Made by a program: the position numbers and the translations under genes
Notes under the pieces: model-generated
What the model saw: only the letters and a program-made list of their open reading frames with translations
Databases searched by the model: none
Told to the model about the DNA's origin: nothing
Origin: Actinomycetota bacterium
Lineage (GTDB): Bacteria > Actinomycetota > Acidimicrobiia > Acidimicrobiales > AC-25
Direction: 5' to 3'
Length of the DNA stretch: 5,772 nt
Assembly: GCA_005888395.1 (NCBI GenBank)
Contig: VAXF01000141.1
Span: forward strand, 1 to 5,772
Part shown: piece by piece, positions 1-5,601 of the stretch
Numbering within the stretch: the first letter of the stretch is position 1
Layout of the letters: each line of letters starts with the position of its first letter

Positions 1-2
1 CC

Positions 3-959
3 ACCGCTCCGAGCACCACCACCACGACGCCGGGGGTCACTACGACCACCGTGTCGGGGGTCACTACGACCACCACGACGACGCTGCCGACGCTGCCCAA
101 CCCCGCGCCGCCCAGCGCCGCCGACGTGTCGGCGGCGACCGAGCAGGACACCGCCGTGAGCGTCACCCTGAGCGGCGCCGACCTGAACGACTGCGAGCTC
201 ACGTTCTCGATCGTCACCCCACCGGCGCACGGCAGCCTCGGGGCGATCTCGAGCAATGCCTGCGCGCTCGGACTGCCGATGAGCGACACGGCCGCCGTCC
301 CGTACATGCCGGCGGCGGGCTACACCGGCAACGACTCCTTCACCTACGAGGTGAACGACGGGACGAGCGACTCGAGCCCGGCCACGGTGCGCATCACGGT
401 CAAGCCGAAGGCGCCCCCCACGTGCGCCACCGGTCCCGTGCAGGGCTGCCGCAGGCCGGTCCGCTCCCAGGTGGCCAAGCTGTCGCTGCGCGACACCACG
501 CCGGACAGCGGCGACCGGATGCTCTGGAAGTGGGTGTACGGGGCCGCCACCTCGAAGGCCGACTTCGGCGACCCGCTCACCTCGACGAACTACGAGCTCT
601 GCATCTTCGACGGCGACGGTCACACGATCGGGCGGGCCGGCGCGCCGCCGGGGCGGCAGTGCGGCGGGCGCCCGTGCTGGAAGGGGACGAGCACGCAGTT
701 CACGTATCGCAACCGCGACCGCACGCCCGGGGGAGGCCGGGGGGAGTCGTCGGTGACGCTTAGCCTGCGCGAAGGGCCGGACGGGAAGGCCCGCATCGTC
801 GCGAAGGGCACGGGCCCGACGATCGATCTGTCACCGCTCCCGGCGACCCAGCCGGTCATCGTCCAGATCAAGAACAGCGAGGGGAAGTGCTGGGAGGCAA
901 CCTACAGCGCGCCGGCGCGCAGGAACACGGCCGCGCAGTTCTCCGACAAGAACGACTGA
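3..959 (+). CDS. Exported multidomain protein, 3' part (Thr-rich stalk, tandem-95/cadherin-like domain, Cys-containing C-terminal beta domain)
   Basis: The frame is open from the window edge (first full codon at 3) to TGA at 957-959, so the true start lies upstream; the GTG at 51 falls inside a low-complexity stalk and is not a credible start. In order, it encodes a Thr-rich linker (about 3-100), a domain at about 108-411 with tandem-95/cadherin-like hallmarks (TPPAHGSL, then GYTGNDSFTYEVNDG), and a C-terminal domain at about 459-941. The C-terminal domain has an LWKW motif, YELCIFDGDG, paired cysteines around RQCGGRPCW, DGKARIVAKGTG and a final GKCWEATYS. Such stalk-plus-beta proteins are usually secreted or surface-displayed and often adhesive; that role is inference, and no catalytic motif is visible. 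I recall similar LWKW/FGDP C-terminal domains in GC-rich deltaproteobacterial proteins but cannot verify this here. The gene is tightly coupled to the S8-peptidase gene downstream, whose C-terminal domain appears related. Confidence 0.85.
   Translation, partial: TAPSTTTTTPGVTTTTVSGVTTTTTTTLPTLPNPAPPSAADVSAATEQDTAVSVTLSGADLNDCELTFSIVTPPAHGSLGAISSNACALGLPMSDTAAVPYMPAAGYTGNDSFTYEVNDGTSDSSPATVRITVKPKAPPTCATGPVQGCRRPVRSQVAKLSLRDTTPDSGDRMLWKWVYGAATSKADFGDPLTSTNYELCIFDGDGHTIGRAGAPPGRQCGGRPCWKGTSTQFTYRNRDRTPGGGRGESSVTLSLREGPDGKARIVAKGTGPTIDLSPLPATQPVIVQIKNSEGKCWEATYSAPARRNTAAQFSDKND
31..74 (+). repeat. Short tandem repeat encoding a Thr-rich stalk
   Basis: An exact 20-bp unit at 31-50 recurs at 55-74, giving a 24-bp (8-codon) period. 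The repeats read PGVTTTTV and SGVTTTTT in the frame of the first gene and are flanked on both sides by further ACC/ACG threonine codons. The period is a multiple of three, so gain or loss of a unit changes stalk length without shifting frame. More units may lie upstream of the window. Confidence 0.8.
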
Positions 960-965
960 GGAGGG
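958..965 (+). promoter_or_regulatory. Shine-Dalgarno overlapping the upstream stop codon
   Basis: GAGGAGGG begins inside the TGA stop of the first gene (957-959). Its AGGAGG core (959-964) lies 5 nt before the ATG at 970. This fixes the start of the peptidase gene and makes translational coupling likely, since a ribosome terminating on the first gene sits on the initiation site of the second. Confidence 0.85.
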
Positions 966-969
966 ACCC

Positions 970-3900
970 ATGCGACGCGGAACCGCCGTGCCGCTCGTCG
1001 TGGCCCTCCTGGCGGCGACGGCGGCCCTGGTCGTCGCCCAGGCGCGCATGTGGCCACGGCCGCCGACCGACACGAACCCCCGTGCCAACACCCCGAACGA
1101 CCACGACTTCGACTACGCCGAACCCGACGACGAGGACGGCGACTACATGCCGAACGCGGCGAGCGTGTTCGACGAGGACCATCGCCTCTTCGGTTTCGCA
1201 CCGAACGACACCAAGACGACCGCGCTCTACGGCGATCCGAACAACCCCCGGGCCGGGCAACCGCAGGTCTCCGGCGTGTCCGCAGACCTCGCCTGGAAGC
1301 TCTCGATCGGAGACCAGAGCGTCGGGGTCGCCATCTGCGACACCGGCATCCGCTGGGACCGCGAGGAGCTCCGCCGCCGCATCCGCCTGAACACAGGCGA
1401 GCTGCCCGTGCCGTGCGGCCCGACCGCCGGGCAGAAGGGCCGGCCGCTCGCCGAGTACGACTGCGACGGCGACGGCATCTTCACCCCCGACGACTACGCC
1501 GGCATCGTCGCGCCGAACGAGGGGCCGCACGGTGACCCGACCAAGCTCGACGGCGAGGACATCATCGTCCACTTCTCCGACGGCGTCGACGACGACGGGA
1601 ACGGCTTCGTCGACGACATTGCCGGCTGGGACTTCTTCGACGACGACAACGATCCCTTCGACGCCAGCTCCTACAGCTCGGCGAACAACCACGGCAGCGG
1701 CCGCGCCTCGGATGCGCTCGCCGAGGGCAACAACCGGCTCTCCTCGCTCGGCCTCTGCCCCCGCTGCCGGCTGACGCCGATCCGCATCTGGGACACGTTC
1801 GTCGCCGACCCGAACAACTTCGCCCTCTGCATGCTCTACGCCGCCGACAACGGCGTCAACGTGATCGAGGCCGCGATCGGCGCGCTCACCACCACGGAGT
1901 TCGCGCAGGCCTCGACCCAGTACGCCTACGAGCACGGCGTGGCGCTCATGGAAGTCTCCTCGGACCTGAACACGCCCGACCACAACACGCCCACCAACTT
2001 CAACAACACGATCTACGTGAAGGGCGTGGTCGCGGACGCCGAGGGCCTCAGCATGAACGAGAACCAACCGCCCTTCCCGCAGGTGCAGCTGACGGCGCAG
2101 GTCGGCACCTGGCTGCGCGACTCGAACCTGACCCAGTACGGCGGGCACGCCCACATCGACATGAAGGGCTCGACCGGCTCGGAGTGCACCGGCCAGGCGG
2201 CCGGCGCCGCCGGGCTCCTCATGTCGTACGCCAGGCAGCGCGGCACGCCGCTCACCTCGAACGAGGTGAAGCAGATCCTGACCCTGACCGCCGACGACGT
2301 GCTGCCGGGCGACACGGTCGGGACGGGCGCCCCCGATCCCTCGCAGCTCGGCTGGGACCAGCACTCCGGCTACGGGCGCGTGAACCTCCGCCACGCGCTC
2401 GAGCGGCTCGGCGTGCCGGCGCTCGGCATCCCCGCCAGAATCCCGCCCGAGGCGACGCTCGAGCGCCCGGCGTGGTTCCAGGTCCTCGATCCCGTCGCCG
2501 GCCCCGCGCAGGTGCCGATCGAGGGCACGGCGTCGGCCGACCGCGGAGCAACCACCAGCTTCACGTGGACGCTCGAGTTCGGCGTCGGCATCGAGCCGAC
2601 GACCTTCACGCAGTTCGCGAGCGGGTCGAGCCCGAGCCGTGTCGGGTTCGACGGCTCAAGCACGCCGCCGCGCCGCCCCGGCGCGGTGCTGGCCAACCTG
2701 AACCTGGCCAACGTGATGGGGGCCTTCCCTCCGGCGACCGACTTCACGGCGCCGCCTTCCGGCGTGGTCGTTCAGGGGCAGGCGAACATCCCCTCGAACC
2801 AGTTCGCGTTCACCGTCCGCCTGCGCGTGACCGACGGCGACGATGCGACCAACGTGGGCGAGGACCGCAAGGTCTTCTTCGTGCACCACGACCCGACCAT
2901 CCACCCCGGCTGGCCGATCGCGATCGACGCCAACGGCGATCGCCTGACGGACGGCGGCTTCGAGCCGCCGCCCCAGATGGCCGACCTGGACGGCGACAAC
3001 GTCATGGAGATCGTGCAGGCGACCGCTGCCGGCCGCATCTACGCGTTCCGCGGCGACGGCGCCCTGCTCCCCGGCTTCCCGGTCGCGACCAACACGGCGC
3101 GCAACGTGGTGCCGCACCTCGGCGCGCCGGCCTTCGCCAGCGGGGCCATCGCGCCGCCCTCGCCGATGACCAGCTCGCGGCCGGCGGTGGGGGACCTCGA
3201 CCACGACGGCTATCCCGAGATCGTCTACGCCAACATCGAGGGCGACGTGTACGTCTTCCGCCACGACGGGACGCCCTTCCCGGGGTTCCCGGTGCGCATC
3301 GACCCGACCTTCTCGTCCAAGGCGGTCCGCACCAAGGGGAACCACGTGAAGACGGGCATCATCGGGACACCCGTGCTCGGCGACCTCGACGGCGACGGCT
3401 TCCTCGACATCGTGGTCTCCGCCTTGGACCAGCATGTCTACGCCTGGAACCGGTTCGGGGCGCTCCTCCCCGGATGGCCCGTCAAGCTGCAGCAGGCTCC
3501 GAGCCAGCCCGGTGCGTGCGACACGGTGTGCTCGGGAGGCGCGCGGGACGGCGACGGATGCAGCACGAACGCGGACTGTCCGGGCGGCGCGTGCGGGCCG
3601 CTCGGGGCCGAGAGCATCAACACGCCGACCCTCGCCGACCTGGACGGTGACCGCGAGCTCGAGGTCGTCATCGAGACGAACGAGGTGTGTGCGGCGACCG
3701 GCGACGCGAGCCAGTTCTTCCCCAACGACCAGAACAACCCGACCTCGATCCCCGGCCTGAACACGGGCACGGTGCTCTCGGCCGCCTTCGCGTTCGCCGG
3801 CGGCTCGGGCCGCCTCTACGCGCTGCACAACGACGGGAACGATCACGCCGGCGGGCCGTTCGTCGCCGGCTGGCCCGTCAAGATCGATGGCCTCGCGATC

Positions 3901-5448
3901 GACGTGTTGCCGCTGATCGGCCCGGGCCAGAACGTGGCGGTCGGGGACCTCGATCCCTCGGCGGGGCTCGAGGTGGTGGCCAACGTCACGAGCGCCAACC
4001 TCGCTCTCTTCCGCCCGGACGGCACCCGCCTCCGCGACATGGACCCGAGCGCGCACGGCGCGGCCTCCGACACGGCGCAGGACAGCAGCAGCATCGTGAA
4101 CCTCTTCGAGTACCCGGCGATCGGCGACATCGACCGCGACGGGCGGCTCGACGTGAGCAAGGTCGGCATGACGCTGCAGGGGCTCGTCAACCTGGTCCTG
4201 GTGGGCCAGAACGAGCCCTTCCACCACGTGCTGCAGGCCTGGACGGGGGCGAGCGGGACGCCGCTCCCGGGCTTCCCCAAGGTGATCGACGACTACGGGC
4301 TCACCACCGTCCCGCTCCTCGTCAACGTGGGCGCCACCACCGACGTGGGCGACACGCTCAACATGCCCGAGCTGGTCTCCGGCAACGGGCTCTACCTGGT
4401 GCACGCCTTCGACGCGAACGGCCGCGAGCCGTCGGGCTGGCCGAAGCTGACCGGCGGCTGGCACGTGGGGCAGCCGGCGGCAGGCGATTTGAACGACGAC
4501 GGCCTGGTCGAGGTCGCGTGGGGCACGCGCGAGGGGAACTTCTTCGTGTGGGACACGCCGGCGCCCATCTGCAACACGGCCACCACCGCGAACCTCGACG
4601 GCCGCGACGGCGCCTACAACCCGCAGGTGAACCTCTGGAACAACAACCGCTACGGGCAGGACACCGTGCCGCCGGCCCGCTTCCGCCCGAGCGAGATCAC
4701 GGCGCGCAGCACGAACCGGAGCGCCAACTCGATCACCATCGACTTCGCACGCATCCCGGGCGACGACCTGTACTGCGGCACGGCCGCGCGCTTCGACGTC
4801 CGCTTCTCGACCGCGGGTCCGATCGCGACCCAGGCCGAGTTCGACGCCGCCACACCGGTGGCGACCGTCCCGCCCCCACCGCCCGGCAACCACGACGCCG
4901 GCGGCTCCATCACGGTGAGCGACGCGCGCTTCGCCGATCGGCTCGTCTACCTGGCGGTGCAGGTGGTCGACGATGCGGGCAACGTCTCGCCCGTGACGTC
5001 CCTCGGCAGCTTCAGCCTCCTGCGCACCTTCACGCTCGTGCGCGGGCGCATCACCTTCCGCCACGCGGCCGGCGGCGGCGACGACGGCCTCTCGCTGCGC
5101 GGGGTGGTGCCGCTGCCGCTCTCGGCGTTCGATCCCTCGAGCGAGGCCTTCACCCTCATGCTCTCCGACGACGACGGCACGATCTTCAGCGCGACGATTC
5201 CCGCGGGGCAGTTCCTCGCCAACAGCCGCGGCACGCGGCTCCTCTATCGCGTGAGGACTCCGGGTCTCTCGCGCGTCGCGCTCTCGTCCGACCGCAACGG
5301 CGGCCTTCGCGTCCGGGCCCGCGGCCGCGGCCTCGATCTCAGCGGGGCGAACCGGCCGGCGATCACGACGGTCCTCGGCTTCGGACCGGACCAGTTCGAA
5401 TCGACGAACGTGTTCCGGGCGATCGGCGCGAGGCTCGGGTTCTCGTGA
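970..5448 (+). CDS. Secreted S8 (subtilisin-like) serine peptidase with FG-GAP/VCBS beta-propeller, FN3-like and C-terminal beta domains
   Basis: A 1492-residue extracellular protein. Residues 1-25 form a signal peptide (MRRG, a hydrophobic core, AQA before Arg26). An acidic stretch follows (about 38-70), then an S8 domain (about 100-481). Triad candidates are Asp124 (AICDTG), His241 (NHGSGRAS) and Ser404 (TGSECTGQAAGAAGLL). The S8 domain also carries a 12-residue EF-hand-like loop at Asp164-Asp175 and DDDGNGFVDD at 207-216, a common acidic site in large subtilases. After a beta-rich linker, a propeller (about 645-1197) has D-x-D motifs at Asp672, 742, 805, 890, 993, 1053 and 1173. Residues 1231-1350 look FN3-like (IPGDD, RFDVRFST, DDAGNVSP). 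The C-terminal domain (1352-1492) resembles that of the upstream gene. A role in extracellular protein degradation or surface-protein processing is inference. The surroundings of His241 and Ser404 and the oxyanion-Asn position are divergent, so activity is likely but unproven. There is no C-terminal membrane anchor. Confidence 0.93.
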   Translation: MRRGTAVPLVVALLAATAALVVAQARMWPRPPTDTNPRANTPNDHDFDYAEPDDEDGDYMPNAASVFDEDHRLFGFAPNDTKTTALYGDPNNPRAGQPQVSGVSADLAWKLSIGDQSVGVAICDTGIRWDREELRRRIRLNTGELPVPCGPTAGQKGRPLAEYDCDGDGIFTPDDYAGIVAPNEGPHGDPTKLDGEDIIVHFSDGVDDDGNGFVDDIAGWDFFDDDNDPFDASSYSSANNHGSGRASDALAEGNNRLSSLGLCPRCRLTPIRIWDTFVADPNNFALCMLYAADNGVNVIEAAIGALTTTEFAQASTQYAYEHGVALMEVSSDLNTPDHNTPTNFNNTIYVKGVVADAEGLSMNENQPPFPQVQLTAQVGTWLRDSNLTQYGGHAHIDMKGSTGSECTGQAAGAAGLLMSYARQRGTPLTSNEVKQILTLTADDVLPGDTVGTGAPDPSQLGWDQHSGYGRVNLRHALERLGVPALGIPARIPPEATLERPAWFQVLDPVAGPAQVPIEGTASADRGATTSFTWTLEFGVGIEPTTFTQFASGSSPSRVGFDGSSTPPRRPGAVLANLNLANVMGAFPPATDFTAPPSGVVVQGQANIPSNQFAFTVRLRVTDGDDATNVGEDRKVFFVHHDPTIHPGWPIAIDANGDRLTDGGFEPPPQMADLDGDNVMEIVQATAAGRIYAFRGDGALLPGFPVATNTARNVVPHLGAPAFASGAIAPPSPMTSSRPAVGDLDHDGYPEIVYANIEGDVYVFRHDGTPFPGFPVRIDPTFSSKAVRTKGNHVKTGIIGTPVLGDLDGDGFLDIVVSALDQHVYAWNRFGALLPGWPVKLQQAPSQPGACDTVCSGGARDGDGCSTNADCPGGACGPLGAESINTPTLADLDGDRELEVVIETNEVCAATGDASQFFPNDQNNPTSIPGLNTGTVLSAAFAFAGGSGRLYALHNDGNDHAGGPFVAGWPVKIDGLAIDVLPLIGPGQNVAVGDLDPSAGLEVVANVTSANLALFRPDGTRLRDMDPSAHGAASDTAQDSSSIVNLFEYPAIGDIDRDGRLDVSKVGMTLQGLVNLVLVGQNEPFHHVLQAWTGASGTPLPGFPKVIDDYGLTTVPLLVNVGATTDVGDTLNMPELVSGNGLYLVHAFDANGREPSGWPKLTGGWHVGQPAAGDLNDDGLVEVAWGTREGNFFVWDTPAPICNTATTANLDGRDGAYNPQVNLWNNNRYGQDTVPPARFRPSEITARSTNRSANSITIDFARIPGDDLYCGTAARFDVRFSTAGPIATQAEFDAATPVATVPPPPPGNHDAGGSITVSDARFADRLVYLAVQVVDDAGNVSPVTSLGSFSLLRTFTLVRGRITFRHAAGGGDDGLSLRGVVPLPLSAFDPSSEAFTLMLSDDDGTIFSATIPAGQFLANSRGTRLLYRVRTPGLSRVALSSDRNGGLRVRARGRGLDLSGANRPAITTVLGFGPDQFESTNVFRAIGARLGFS
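2902..4560 (+). repeat. Protein-level FG-GAP/VCBS propeller repeats (seven clear, one degenerate)
   Basis: Within the S8-peptidase gene, units of about 48-103 residues repeat the pattern: hydrophobic-Gly/Ala-Asp-Leu-Asp-x-Asp-Gly, then Glu/Asp-Ile/Val-Val, then Gly-x-x-Tyr-Ala-Phe/Trp, then Pro-Gly-Phe/Trp-Pro-Val. Clear Asp motifs start at residues 672, 742, 805, 890, 993, 1053 and 1173. A unit near 1118-1160 keeps only the second half (LYLVHAFDANG, GWPKL), with the Asp motif eroded. FG-GAP units of this kind form integrin-alpha-like propellers that bind calcium through the Asp-rich loops. The closing segment WNNNRYGQ (1223-1230) resembles the W-x-x-x-R-x-x tail often seen after such propellers. 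DNA identity between units is low, so these are old repeats. Confidence 0.85.
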
Positions 5449-5502
5449 GCTGATCCGGCGGCGGCCGCGGGGTCGGGGGGGGAGAGGCTTTTTATTGAGC
5501 AG

Positions 5503-5529
5503 GCGCGTGCACGGAGTTTGTGCACGCGC
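5503..5529. promoter_or_regulatory. Perfect inverted repeat with NtrC-type operator geometry
   Basis: The arms GCGCGTGCAC (5503-5512) and GTGCACGCGC (5520-5529) are perfect inverse complements around a 7-nt centre. The inner 17 bp (5508-5524, TGCACGGAGTTTGTGCA) fit TGCAC-N7-GTGCA, the half-sites and spacing of enterobacterial NtrC (NRI) sites. The two inner positions (usually C/T and G/A) do not match. It is centred about 82 bp upstream of the predicted sigma-54 start site of glnB, in the right place for an enhancer-binding protein. An alternative is an RNA hairpin, but no T-run follows it. Confidence 0.55.
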
Positions 5530-5543
5530 ACGCACGCCGTGCA
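5527..5543. promoter_or_regulatory. Possible second, weaker NtrC-type site
   Basis: CGCACGCACGCCGTGCA keeps GCAC-N7-GTGCA, missing only the outer T of the left half. Its centre is 19 bp downstream of the first site's centre and about 63 bp upstream of the predicted start. Paired sites are usual for NtrC enhancers, but the known glnA pair is spaced more widely. GC-rich DNA makes a chance match easier. Confidence 0.3.
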
Positions 5544-5570
5544 AATTGCAGCGCGGGCTCGTGACCGCGG

Positions 5571-5587
5571 CTGGCCGGGCTTTTGCT
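5571..5587 (+). promoter_or_regulatory. Sigma-54 (RpoN) -24/-12 promoter of glnB
   Basis: CTGGCCGGGCTTTTGCT matches the consensus YTGGCACG-N4-TTGCW at all but two positions. The invariant GG (5573-5574) and GC (5585-5586) are exactly 10 bp apart. Sigma-54 promoters need an enhancer-binding ATPase, and NtrC-like palindromes lie upstream. The predicted transcription start is about 5598, only about 4 nt before the glnB ATG, which fits the absence of a Shine-Dalgarno sequence there. One caveat is that the -24 element lies within the left arm of an inverted repeat, which may have another purpose. Confidence 0.65.
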
Positions 5588-5597
5588 CTTCCCGGCC
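5573..5597. repeat. 7-bp inverted repeat spanning the sigma-54 promoter
   Basis: GGCCGGG (5573-5579) and CCCGGCC (5591-5597) are perfect inverse complements around an 11-nt T-rich spacer containing the -12 TTGC element. In a transcript from further upstream this would form a hairpin 4 nt before the glnB ATG. In a transcript from the sigma-54 promoter it would be absent. Confidence 0.6.
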
Positions 5598-5601
5598 TGG
5601 C

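Larger units (their letters stand above)
5449..5601. other. Intergenic region between the peptidase gene and glnB
   Basis: This 153-nt gap holds a G8 run (5475-5482), a T5 run (5489-5493), a perfect 10-bp inverted repeat, a second weaker palindrome and a sigma-54-type promoter match. I see no hairpin followed by a T-tract in either direction, so no intrinsic terminator can be called for the peptidase operon; termination may be Rho-dependent, or transcription may read into glnB. Confidence 0.7.

Noticed and set aside
51..53. GTG as start of the first gene
   Set aside because: The frame stays open to the window edge, the codon lies between two copies of the stalk repeat, and no ribosome binding site precedes it; the gene is simply cut.
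1459..1494. Dockerin domain based on the DxDxDG loop
   Set aside because: Dockerins have two such loops in a duplicated segment of about 60-70 residues, whereas this is one loop within a peptidase domain.
868..2394. A 508-codon open frame on the - strand
   Set aside because: It is a shadow of the peptidase gene with the same Val/Arg/Glu-rich composition and no domain or ribosome binding site that I could see.
2184..3650. A 488-codon open frame on the + strand, and a similar one at 3687-5453
   Set aside because: Arg/Ala/Pro-rich translations overlap the peptidase frame. The peptidase frame carries the signal peptide, catalytic motifs and repeats.
5503..5529. Intrinsic terminator for the peptidase operon
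   Set aside because: The stem is strong, but neither side is followed by a T-tract in its reading direction; the T5 run at 5489-5493 lies before the stem.
5535..5550. Alternative sigma-54 promoter using TTGC at 5546-5549
   Set aside because: The -24 half reads CGCC and lacks the required GG; the element at 5571-5587 matches far better.
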